Source: Candidatus Zhuqueibacterota bacterium 4484_87
GTDB taxonomy: Bacteria; Zhuqueibacterota; Zhuqueibacteria; Thermofontimicrobiales; Thermofontimicrobiaceae
Reading direction: 5' to 3'
Assembly: GCA_002085355.1 (NCBI GenBank)
Contig: NATN01000196.1
Location: forward strand, 1-5,718
DNA: 5,718 nt
Below the pieces are notes generated by a model. It was given only the letters and a program-made list of their open reading frames with translations, was not told where the DNA came from and did not search any database. Each line of letters starts with the position of its first letter. Positions within the stretch are counted from its first letter, which is position 1. Made by a program: the position numbers and the translations under genes. Of this stretch, positions 1 to 5,686 are shown one piece after another.

Positions 1-247
1 TTGGAGGGCATATTTGTGAACTGAATATCAGCAAAAATAAATTCACAATTTCCAAAATTTCGAGCTTTTGAAATGTTTATATCTGCAATCTCCTTAATCA
101 GTTTGAAAAAGCAGAGTTTCTATTCACGATTTTACTTCAGATTAAGGATATTCTTTTGGGCAGGTAAATTACATGATAAAAAAAAGTGAGAAAAGAGCAG
201 ATAAATGAGATATTTTTTCATGGCTCACGTCCGTCAAGGAAAAGGGG
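1..247. other. AT-rich region without a supportable gene
   Basis: No reading frame here has both a plausible start with a ribosome-binding site and protein-like composition. A short frame entering from the left edge on the plus strand ends at a stop near base 70 and cannot be judged. The only structure seen is an inverted repeat, TTGTGAA at 14-20 with TTCACAA at 42-48, whose loop contains a small CTGA/TCAG hairpin. The region lies downstream of the minus-strand coiled-coil gene that ends at 248, so it may be its 3' flank. No terminator with a T-tract was found. Confidence 0.5.
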
Positions 248-559
248 CTATTTTACAAAAAATTTGAGTAAAATTGTCATTAAAATGATAATCCCAAAGC
301 CGAAATTCATAAAAGTAAAGAGCAGGTTAAAATGTCGATTCATGTCCTCGAAACGTTTGTCCATGTAGTGGTGCATATCTTCAAAGCGTTTGTCAGCAGA
401 TTTAAAGCCTTCTTTCATAGTTTCGGCAAGAAGATGAATTTCACTCCTTAATTCCATCGATTGGCGTTCGTAGCTATCTTTTGGGACAAGATTTCGCGTG
501 AGCAAATTTATACATTGATGCAGCGATTTTTTATCTTTGACTTCAAACGCACGCTCCAA
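248..559 (-). CDS. Coiled-coil protein with C-terminal membrane anchor (probably the intact 3' part of a broken gene)
   Basis: Function not recognised. From the TTG codon at 559 the product would have 103 residues. There is no ATG or GTG at the N-terminus, and the same frame stays open upstream to a TAA at 611-613, adding up to 17 sense codons (reading ...EVHIEDLAGLLEQQL) without a good start. Residues about 30-78 are charged and helical. They hold two copies of DKRFEDM (56-62 and 67-73) spaced 11 residues apart, a hendecad period typical of coiled coils. Residues about 80-100 form one hydrophobic membrane helix followed by a short basic tail. The layout recalls the Bdr/DUF1640-type coiled-coil plus C-terminal anchor, but that is architecture, not shown homology. 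TTG as a real start is doubtful; the upstream sequence looks like a decayed N-terminus, so the gene may be non-functional. Confidence 0.5.
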   Translation of the reverse strand: MERAFEVKDKKSLHQCINLLTRNLVPKDSYERQSMELRSEIHLLAETMKEGFKSADKRFEDMHHYMDKRFEDMNRHFNLLFTFMNFGFGIIILMTILLKFFVK

Positions 560-582
560 CTGCTGTTCCAGAAGTCCAGCTA

Positions 583-732
583 AATCTTCAATGTGAACCT
601 CATGTAATTTTTAATAAAATGATCAATTGCTGCTTTAAATATAACATCTTTTTCTGCGTTTGTCAATGATTTTTTGAATTACCTGATAGAATCTTCCATG
701 AGATTTTATACCCGTTCTACATGGATAATCAT
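583..732 (-). pseudogene. Decayed N-terminal part of the coiled-coil gene
   Basis: Upstream of the intact coiled-coil frame, a different minus-strand frame reads 32 codons from 678 to 583. It contains the protein-like stretch NAEKDVIFKAAIDHFIKNYM and then stops at 580-582. Moving back one base near 600-601 passes from this frame into the open frame EVHIEDLAGLL that leads into the 248-559 protein. Further upstream the same frame as the 32-codon stretch has ATG codons at 699 and 732, but TAA stops at 679-681 and 706-708 interrupt it. This suggests an ancestral protein of about 150-160 residues, starting just after the symporter stop, that has gained stops and at least one frameshift. Sequencing or assembly error is an alternative. 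No homologue could be aligned here, so this is inference from reading frames only. Confidence 0.4.
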
Positions 733-750
733 TTTAGTGTGACTTGATTT

Positions 751-2556
751 TTATCCGCTCCTCTCGTCATCGATACGCACTTCCGAAGACAGATGTTTGT
801 ACCAGAAATGGTACAGACCAAAAGAAAGGACTGTCAGAATGATTGCCAGAGTAGCAACTGAATTCCAACGTCTGATCACTATCATCATCATGAACAGAAA
901 CAACACTACTTGCCAGGGGACAGCAAAAAACAATGCGATAATGTCACGGCGATTTTCTTTGTTGACTTTTTCTCTGACAGTGGGCGGAAGAGAATTCTTG
1001 ATGTGAGCCCAGAAGCCAAAAGGACGGGTTTTTTTGTAAAATTCCTTCAAGGTTTCCGGCTTTGTTGCCGGAGTGAGCAGCGTTCCTAAAATCATGGCAA
1101 TGAGAGAAGTGGCGCTGACGAAAGCAAAGGAAACATACTCTGGTACTTGCGGAAAAAGAATGCGCTGGACAACTGCTGCAATCATACCGGCTCCTGTTCC
1201 AATGGCAAAGCCGTAGCCATTCAACCGCCACCAATACCAGCGTGCAAGTTGCGGAATGATCATACCTCCGCCGATGCTCATTGTAATCCAGCCCCAGATT
1301 TCGTTGATATTTTTAATTAATAAGCTGAAAAGAAGCCCGGAAAGAACGATAAGTATCGACGCCCAACGACTGTGAACCATGAGGCTCTTTTCGCTGGCGT
1401 CGGGTTTCAGATATGCCTGATAAATATCTTTCACCCAATAAGCGGCGCCGGCGTTAACAGTGGAGTCGAAAGTGGACATGGCGGCTGCCATGAGTCCGGC
1501 GACGAGCAATCCCTTCATACCTGTATGCATCATCTGTTTGAGCACGATCGGCAAAACCGCTTCCGGATTTTGGATCACACCATTTGTGGTACCGTAGGAA
1601 ATTCCCAGAATGGCAATGGCTGCAATAAAGGGCCAGCGAAATGATAACAGAAATGTCCAAAATAATGACAGCAGTCCTGCTTCTCTGTCGCTGCGAGCAG
1701 CAAAATAGCGCTGCAGCATGTAATTCCCGGTGCCGCCCATGCCTTCAATGGTCACTTTAATTAAATAAAATAATATGGCGATGCCGAATAGGTTGTAAAT
1801 TGAATAGGCACATTCGGGGGAAAAATCAAGCTCCCAGCGGGGGACAATGCTTGACCAGGCTTCTTTGGTGGTTTGGATCGCTTGAAATGTGCCGTCGCGC
1901 ATGGGAACGGAAATGGAAAAAACGTCCGGGAGATGGACTTTGGTCAGGGATAGGACAATGACGTAAATAATGGTAGCAAAAATTAACAGGCTTTGGAAAA
2001 CATCAGTCCAAACTACGCCGTAAAGCCCGCTGGCAACTGTGTAAATCATTGCCAGAACGATCATAATGAGAGAAGCCCAAAAAGCGGGAATTCCCAAAAT
2101 TTCACCGATGAAAATACCTGACCCAACGGCAAAATAAGTTACCATTGCAATGGTCACCAGGATGCTGGAGATGGCGGCAATTATCCTTGCGATATCGCCT
2201 TCCCTGTCTTTCCCAAAGCGGAATGCCATCCACTCCGCAAGAGTCATTACCTGAGAGCGACGATTCCACTTTCCCATGAAAATCATAAGAAATGCCAAAA
2301 TAAGGGTAACTCCACCGCGGATTTCTATGAAAAATCCGGCAGCGCCTAATGCGAAAATCCATGCGGTGTTTATCATGGTGCCGCTGACATCCAAATTTGA
2401 CGCCATTCCGGAAGCGCCCAGAACCCACCAGGGCAATTTTCGGTTTCCCAAAAAATATGAATCAATCCCTGAAGATGCTTTTTTTTGCAGCAATAGCCCG
2501 ATGACAACCATTGCTGTTAAATAAACTACGATGATTACATAGTCCCAGATACCCAT
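751..2556 (-). CDS. Sodium:solute symporter (SSS/SLC5 family)
   Basis: Inner-membrane secondary transporter expected to move a small solute (sugar, carboxylate, amino acid or similar) with Na+; the substrate cannot be read from sequence. The 601-residue product is almost all hydrophobic helices. TM1 (about 42-70) holds GASGMASNL, matching the unwound Na+-site helix of vSGLT. The family block GLYGVVWTDVFQ lies at 177-188 and YMLQRYFAARSDREA at 279-293. TM8 holds MAAAMSTFDSTVN at 356-368, where A358, S361 and T362 sit where vSGLT has its Na2 ligands A361, S364 and S365. It is longer than the usual 480-550 residues because of a basic cytoplasmic stretch (about 498-536) and two extra C-terminal helices (about 538-561 and 566-586). 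The ATG is preceded by GGGAGA with good spacing. It lies 65 bp downstream of the RRM gene on the same strand and may share its transcript. No metabolic enzyme adjoins it to hint at substrate. Confidence 0.95.
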   Translation of the reverse strand: MGIWDYVIIVVYLTAMVVIGLLLQKKASSGIDSYFLGNRKLPWWVLGASGMASNLDVSGTMINTAWIFALGAAGFFIEIRGGVTLILAFLMIFMGKWNRRSQVMTLAEWMAFRFGKDREGDIARIIAAISSILVTIAMVTYFAVGSGIFIGEILGIPAFWASLIMIVLAMIYTVASGLYGVVWTDVFQSLLIFATIIYVIVLSLTKVHLPDVFSISVPMRDGTFQAIQTTKEAWSSIVPRWELDFSPECAYSIYNLFGIAILFYLIKVTIEGMGGTGNYMLQRYFAARSDREAGLLSLFWTFLLSFRWPFIAAIAILGISYGTTNGVIQNPEAVLPIVLKQMMHTGMKGLLVAGLMAAAMSTFDSTVNAGAAYWVKDIYQAYLKPDASEKSLMVHSRWASILIVLSGLLFSLLIKNINEIWGWITMSIGGGMIIPQLARWYWWRLNGYGFAIGTGAGMIAAVVQRILFPQVPEYVSFAFVSATSLIAMILGTLLTPATKPETLKEFYKKTRPFGFWAHIKNSLPPTVREKVNKENRRDIIALFFAVPWQVVLFLFMMMIVIRRWNSVATLAIILTVLSFGLYHFWYKHLSSEVRIDDERSG

Positions 2557-2621
2557 CCGTTCTCCCTGGCAGGTTCGTTAAGATTCTGTGTGAATTTTGC
2601 TAAATATTTGTCTGAGCATCG

Positions 2622-2903
2622 TCAGGCATGTGCTTTTAATTTGCTCAGATGATGTGGCTTTAGTGAGGCTTTGGCAATGTCAACTCGAATAACCTGATCG
2701 TCTATCGAGCCTTGATCCCAATCCTCAATAGCTTTTAGTGCGGCTTCTTCGTCTGGCATTTCCAGAAATCCGTAACCTTTCGATGTTTTTGAATACCGAT
2801 CTCTGATAATTTTTACGTTCACTACTTTGCCGTACTCCTCAAACATTTCGAGGAGATCACGTTCGTCAGCATCTTTGGGCAGATTGCCAACATAGATCCT
2901 CAT
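2622..2903 (-). CDS. Single-domain RNA-binding protein with RRM fold
   Basis: Small cytoplasmic RNA-binding protein of 93 residues made of one RNA recognition motif and a short basic tail. RNP2 is IYVGNL at 3-8 and RNP1 is KGYGFLEM at 42-49; the RNA-stacking aromatics Y4, Y44 and F46 are all present. The betaalphabetabetaalphabeta order is visible: beta1 2-7, alpha1 about 12-23, beta2 26-34, beta3 43-49, alpha2 51-62, beta4 71-76. Residues 78-93 are rich in Lys and His. Bacterial relatives, such as the cyanobacterial Rbp proteins, are often cold- or stress-induced and bind U-rich or G-rich RNA; a specific target here is unknown. The ATG is preceded by GGAGGGG five bases away, a very strong site. 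A consensus promoter lies about 110 bases upstream, giving a long leader that could be a site of autoregulation. Family call is firm; physiological role is inferred. Confidence 0.95.
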   Translation of the reverse strand: MRIYVGNLPKDADERDLLEMFEEYGKVVNVKIIRDRYSKTSKGYGFLEMPDEEAALKAIEDWDQGSIDDQVIRVDIAKASLKPHHLSKLKAHA

Positions 2904-3007
2904 TTTTTCCCCTCCTCAAAGATTCGCGAGATTAGAAAGTCCCTCAGAGATTTAGCGATATCGTTATAGATACCTCCTAATTTTGATTAGATTGTTAAAG
3001 AAATTTA
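2904..3007 (-). promoter_or_regulatory. Long 5' leader of the RRM gene with repeated segment and extra SD-like site
   Basis: If transcription starts about seven bases after the -10 box, the mRNA begins near 3007 and carries about 104 untranslated bases before the ATG. On the minus strand the leader contains AGGAGG at 2973-2978 with no ATG, GTG or TTG at a usable distance after it. It also holds the short palindrome CGATATCG at 2956-2963 and two imperfect copies of one segment (2942-2958 and 2914-2929), the second running into the true ribosome-binding site. Such leaders in genes for small RNA-binding proteins often mediate cold or feedback control of translation. The regulation itself is inferred. 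Confidence 0.5.
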
Positions 3008-3013
3008 ACGTTA

Positions 3014-3042
3014 ATTATAATAAATTTTTTTGAGTTTGTCAA
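3014..3042 (-). promoter_or_regulatory. Consensus sigma-70 promoter for the RRM gene
   Basis: Read on the minus strand, TTGACA (3042-3037) is followed by a 17-base spacer and TATAAT (3019-3014). This is an exact match to both consensus hexamers at the optimal spacing, and the spacer contains an A-tract. It points at the RRM gene and, by read-through, at the symporter. It predicts constitutively strong transcription, with control more likely after transcription initiation. Confidence 0.85.
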
Positions 3043-3222
3043 CAAAAAAATGCATTTAGTGAAATATTTTTTTCATTTTCTTTTGGAGGCGGATAAAATA
3101 ATTCGCTTGAAAGTGTATTCTCTGAGTGTGCATCGGGGAAAATATGATTTTATAATATTGTTTTCAAACTGTTGGTTCGGTTGAGACGATTTGCCGCTCC
3201 TAATTTAATATTTTTGCAATTT
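3043..3222. other. Rest of the divergent intergenic region
   Basis: About 180 AT-rich bases between the minus-strand promoter and the plus-strand promoter. A TATAAT at 3151-3156 on the plus strand lacks a convincing -35 partner. A GGAGG at about 3085 is followed only by a TTG-started frame of some 26 codons that is not protein-like. Nothing else is supportable here. Confidence 0.5.
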
Positions 3223-3252
3223 TTGCTTGCTATTGATATTTTTCTGTATTAT
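3223..3252 (+). promoter_or_regulatory. Likely promoter of the three-gene plus-strand operon
   Basis: TTGCTT at 3223-3228 and TATTAT at 3247-3252 are separated by 18 bases and lie just upstream of the Shine-Dalgarno of the first gene. The predicted start near 3259 would give a leader of only about 14 bases. Each hexamer differs from the sigma-70 consensus by one or two positions, so this is a moderate match inside AT-rich DNA. Confidence 0.5.
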
Positions 3253-3260
3253 TTTAAAAC

Positions 3261-3266
3261 AGGAGG
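3261..3266 (+). promoter_or_regulatory. Shine-Dalgarno that fixes the start of the small Cys protein
   Basis: AGGAGG at 3261-3266 stands six bases before the ATG at 3273. A GTG at 3267 in the same frame would directly abut this site and could not be used efficiently, so ATG 3273 is the better start. Confidence 0.8.
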
Positions 3267-3272
3267 GTGACG

Positions 3273-3575
3273 ATGAAAAATTTTGACCTGAAGATCACTA
3301 TTTTAGAAATCAAGGGCTCGTGTCCTGTTTATATGATCGGTGAGAACTTTTTTCTCCGAAAAGGCTACAAATTGCAAGCAGGGAATGCTTCCTCTGTTTG
3401 TATGCATGCGCTCGGCTCAATTTTACCTTTTCACGCTGCACTCTCACACGGCGTTTCCCCGAAAGAACTTGGACTCAATAAGAGTGACAATAATTTTGCT
3501 TACGTGCAATGTCCTGATGCCTGTGAGAGAACAGGCGGCGGAACTGTCATTTTTGAGATTGAGGTATTAAAATGA
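3273..3575 (+). CDS. Small four-cysteine protein resembling the TIGR04076 family
   Basis: 100-residue soluble protein of unknown function. It resembles the uncharacterised TIGR04076 family: a beta strand leading into a first Cys (IKGSCPVYMIGENF, C17), a middle C-x-x-A block (SVCMHALGSILPF, C43), then a Gly (HGVS), and a C-terminal CPDACERTGGGTVIFEI with C80 and C84. The family call is from remembered pattern, not a search. Four spaced cysteines suggest a metal site, a persulfide or thiol carrier, or a redox centre; none is demonstrated. The ATG at 3273 is chosen over the in-frame GTG at 3267 because of the Shine-Dalgarno position. Its TGA overlaps the ATG of the next gene (ATGA), so the two are translationally coupled and probably act in the same process, perhaps as substrate or partner of the PurM-fold enzyme. 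Confidence 0.85.
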   Translation: MKNFDLKITILEIKGSCPVYMIGENFFLRKGYKLQAGNASSVCMHALGSILPFHAALSHGVSPKELGLNKSDNNFAYVQCPDACERTGGGTVIFEIEVLK

Positions 3576-4600
3576 ATGAAGAAAATCAATTCCTGCCAAC
3601 AGGAAAGCTTCGCCCTGAATTTCTCAAAAATCTTCTGCAAAATTACACGTTCAGCGATGAGCAGGTTGTCATTGGCCCCGGGATCGGTGTGGATGCAACC
3701 GTGATTGACGCAGGGGATTATTTTTTGATTGCGAAAACTGACCCCATCACTTTTGTTGCTGATGATATCGGGGCTTATGCAGTGGCAGTAAATTCTAATG
3801 ACATTGCCTGCATGGGCGGAATACCTAAATGGTTTTTGGGTACTCTTTTGCTGCCGGAGAATAGCACCACTGAAGCAGATGTTGAAAAAATATTTTCCCA
3901 AATCAGCAAAGCATGCAAAAAGTTGGACATTGCTTTTTGTGGAGGGCATACGGAAATCACTTATGGGTTGGACAGAGCGATTCTTGTTGGGCAAATGCTG
4001 GGTGTTGCCGGCAAACAAGATTTGATTCAACCAAAAGAAACCCGAGAAGGAGACCGGGTCATTTTAACGAAAGGTATTGCCATTGAAGCGGTTTCCATTA
4101 TTGCCAGGGAGATGGAAGAAAAAATAATCCCAAGCGCGACGGCTGATTTTATCGAAAAGTGCAAAAAATTTATTTATGATCCGGGGATATCTGTGCTCGC
4201 AGACGCAAAAGCTGCAATGGAAATTGGCGGCATCCACGCAATGCACGACCCTACAGAAGGAGGGCTGGCGCAGGCATTGCACGAGTTGGCAGAAGCAACA
4301 GAATTGGGAATTCGAATCTGGGAGAAGGAAATTCCTGTCTTGCCGGAGGCCAAGTTTCTGTGCGATTTATTTGAGTTGAATGTGCTTGGTGCGATTGCTT
4401 CAGGTGGTTTGCTCATTGTCGCGGAGCGAAAAAAATCGACTCAAATTGTGCGCCATTTACGGACAAAAAACATTTATGCGAGAATCATTGGGAAAATGAT
4501 GCCGAAGGAATACGGGCAGAAAATTGTCACTCGATCCGGTGCGGAAACTGATTTGCCTGAATTTTCATCGGATGAAATCACTAAAATATTTCGCAATTGA
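3572..4600 (+). CDS. AIR synthase-related protein (PurM/HypE/SelD superfamily)
   Basis: Cytoplasmic 342-residue enzyme of the PurM-like ATP-binding fold, whose members phosphorylate or dehydrate carbonyl, amide or selenide substrates with ATP. Visible motifs: PGIGVDATVI at 36-45 (the G-x-G-x-D-A-x-V loop), KTDPIT 55-60, AVNSNDIACMGGIPK 72-86 (the N-D of the Mg-ATP site), GGHTEIT 124-130, HDPTEGGLAQALHE 225-238 (the family D-P-T-x-G-G-L-A signature) and ASGGLLIVAE 276-285. It resembles HypE most, but ends in ...KIFRN and lacks the HypE C-terminal P-R-x-C tail that accepts the carbamoyl group. It also lacks the Cys/Sec-x-x-Lys of SelD, and no purine genes adjoin, so PurM and ThiL roles are unlikely. 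The start at 3572 overlaps the upstream stop and has GAGG seven bases before it. Substrate unknown; the partner is probably the upstream small Cys protein. Confidence 0.9.
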   Translation: MNEENQFLPTGKLRPEFLKNLLQNYTFSDEQVVIGPGIGVDATVIDAGDYFLIAKTDPITFVADDIGAYAVAVNSNDIACMGGIPKWFLGTLLLPENSTTEADVEKIFSQISKACKKLDIAFCGGHTEITYGLDRAILVGQMLGVAGKQDLIQPKETREGDRVILTKGIAIEAVSIIAREMEEKIIPSATADFIEKCKKFIYDPGISVLADAKAAMEIGGIHAMHDPTEGGLAQALHELAEATELGIRIWEKEIPVLPEAKFLCDLFELNVLGAIASGGLLIVAERKKSTQIVRHLRTKNIYARIIGKMMPKEYGQKIVTRSGAETDLPEFSSDEITKIFRN

Positions 4601-4631
4601 AAGATAAAAAAATAAGAGAGGGGAGACGAAA

Positions 4632-5297
4632 ATGGAAATACAATGGGTCGAAAGTCTCTTTTTCAGCACTGATAAAATAGCAAACGAGATGATCATTATT
4701 CATCACACCGGGAGTAAAAACGGTCAAATCAACAGCCTGCAGGGAACAATCAACTGGTTCAGACCAGAGCGATGGCGTTCGACGCAGCAGGTGTCGGCGC
4801 ATTATATTATCCCACGTGCGGAAGGTCCCATCATTCAAATGGTCAGAGACGAACATACGGCATGGCATGCCGGAAAGAGCCGGTGGGTTATCAACGGTGT
4901 GTTGCGGGAAAATATTAATACGCGCAGCATCGGAATCGAGCTTCAGGGAGACGGTCAGTTGTATCGTTATACAAATTTTCAATACAAAGCTTTGATCTGG
5001 CTGGTTAAGCAAAAAATGGAAAAATTTAACATACCTCTGGAACTCATTCGCGGACATGAAGAAATTACGCCGCGTAAACCGGATCCGGGGCCGCTGTTCG
5101 ATTGGGATCGATTTAAAAAAGGGCTGACATCGGCGACTGTCCCCGGCTCAGAAGTCCCGGCGGACAGCGATTTAGTTGACGAGGACGGCGACGGAATTAT
5201 CTGGCTTGATGAAACCGATGATGTCAACATCCCTTCGGGAAAAGACCGGACGATTTTGGAAACAATCAAAGATTTTTTTGCCGGATTATTCCGATAA
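4632..5297 (+). CDS. N-acetylmuramoyl-L-alanine amidase (Amidase_2/PGRP type) with C-terminal EF-hand-like loop
   Basis: Zinc amidase that cleaves the bond between MurNAc and L-Ala in peptidoglycan or its turnover fragments. By analogy with AmpD and T7 lysozyme, Zn ligands are H24 (IIIHHTG), H142 (RGHEEI) and D151 (KPDPG). The catalytic Glu is E103 (SIGIELQGDG) and the supporting Lys is K149. The conserved Tyr lies at 58 (SAHYII), and the HAGKS block is at 79-83. The domain spans about 18-163. No signal peptide or membrane helix is seen, so the protein is probably cytoplasmic (muropeptide recycling, AmpD-like) or released by lysis or an unusual route. After a linker, residues 183-194 (DEDGDGIIWLDE) fit a complete EF-hand calcium loop D-x-D-x-D-G-x-I-x-x-x-E, followed by an amphipathic helix at about 205-220. 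GGGGAG precedes the ATG. The gene is 31 bp after the AIR-synthase-like gene and probably co-transcribed. Confidence 0.93.
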   Translation: MEIQWVESLFFSTDKIANEMIIIHHTGSKNGQINSLQGTINWFRPERWRSTQQVSAHYIIPRAEGPIIQMVRDEHTAWHAGKSRWVINGVLRENINTRSIGIELQGDGQLYRYTNFQYKALIWLVKQKMEKFNIPLELIRGHEEITPRKPDPGPLFDWDRFKKGLTSATVPGSEVPADSDLVDEDGDGIIWLDETDDVNIPSGKDRTILETIKDFFAGLFR

Positions 5298-5455
5298 TTT
5301 GAGATCAGATTTCAGTGATTATTGTTCGTTTTCATTGGGAATAATGCACAGAAAATTCAATCTCGTAGTTCCCGTGTTCCTGATCTGGTGTTCTTCATTG
5401 GGCAGAATGAAAACCATTCACACGTTCCGAACATCGAAATATTGACGCGAAGCAA
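5298..5455. other. Non-coding spacer after the amidase gene, with a short direct repeat
   Basis: No frame with a ribosome-binding site and protein-like content was found. TTCATTGGGAATAATG at 5331-5346 recurs as TTCATTGGGCAGAATG at 5394-5409 (14 of 16 identical, 63 bases apart), which could be a relic of a small duplication. No T-tailed terminator for the operon is visible; a 4-bp stem overlaps the amidase stop codon but is weak. Confidence 0.4.
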
Positions 5456-5578
5456 ATCCGCCAATGGCGGATAAACATTTGTAGCAAAGCATGATTGCAG
5501 CACAAATGACGAACTCCGAAGGAGTTCAACAGAAATCAACCGTCACAGGCAACAGTTTTGTGAGACAGAATTATTTAA

Positions 5579-5589
5579 CCCCTTTGGGG
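5579..5589. terminator. Weak terminator-like GC hairpin
   Basis: CCCC TTT GGGG forms a compact GC stem, but the following bases (CTATATTCATATTTTTC) give only a broken T-tract some distance away. It may help end the plus-strand transcript, yet it sits within the hairpin array and may simply be one of its units. Confidence 0.2.
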
Positions 5590-5658
5590 CTATATTCATA
5601 TTTTTCAATTTTTCCTACAAACGTTGAACGGTTGCGGCGTTTGATTTCCGCATTGAAT

Positions 5659-5686
5659 GTAGGGAATGCATATATGCATTCCCTAC
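5659..5686. repeat. Perfect 28-bp palindrome starting with GTAG
   Basis: The half-site GTAGGGAATGCATA is followed immediately by its exact reverse complement, giving 14 paired bases per arm with no mismatch. The GTAG foot is the tetranucleotide common at REP elements mobilised by RAYT (IS200/IS605-like, Y1) transposases, so a REP-like or MITE origin is plausible. As RNA or cruciform DNA it would be a stable stem. The mobile origin is inferred; the symmetry is seen directly. Confidence 0.7.

Noticed and set aside
3107..3184. Small TTG-started frame in the divergent intergenic region after a GGAGG
   Set aside because: The Shine-Dalgarno is too far from the TTG and the translation does not look like protein.
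3267..3575. GTG start at 3267 for the small Cys protein (two extra residues)
   Set aside because: The GTG directly abuts the AGGAGG ribosome-binding site at 3261-3266; ATG at 3273 has correct spacing.
3500..4030. 176-codon minus-strand frame opposite the AIR-synthase-like gene
   Set aside because: It is antisense to a well-supported gene with clear family motifs and has no recognisable domain.
3572..4600. Calling the PurM-fold enzyme selD or hypE
   Set aside because: The N-terminal Cys/Sec-x-x-Lys of SelD and the C-terminal P-R-x-C of HypE are both absent, so a specific symbol would mislead.
4581..5057. 158-codon minus-strand frame opposite the amidase
   Set aside because: It lies antisense to the amidase, whose catalytic residues are all on the plus strand; no independent support.
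5176..5445. 89-codon plus-strand frame over the end of the amidase and the spacer
   Set aside because: Its first half is the shifted frame of the amidase gene, it has no ribosome-binding site of its own, and its composition is not protein-like.
5524..5629. Integron attC-like site: GTTCAAC at 5524-5530 and its exact complement GTTGAAC at 5623-5629, 106 bases overall
   Set aside because: The sequences inside the two 7-mers do not pair as L boxes should, no integrase or cassette array is visible, and 7-base matches are common among so many hairpins.
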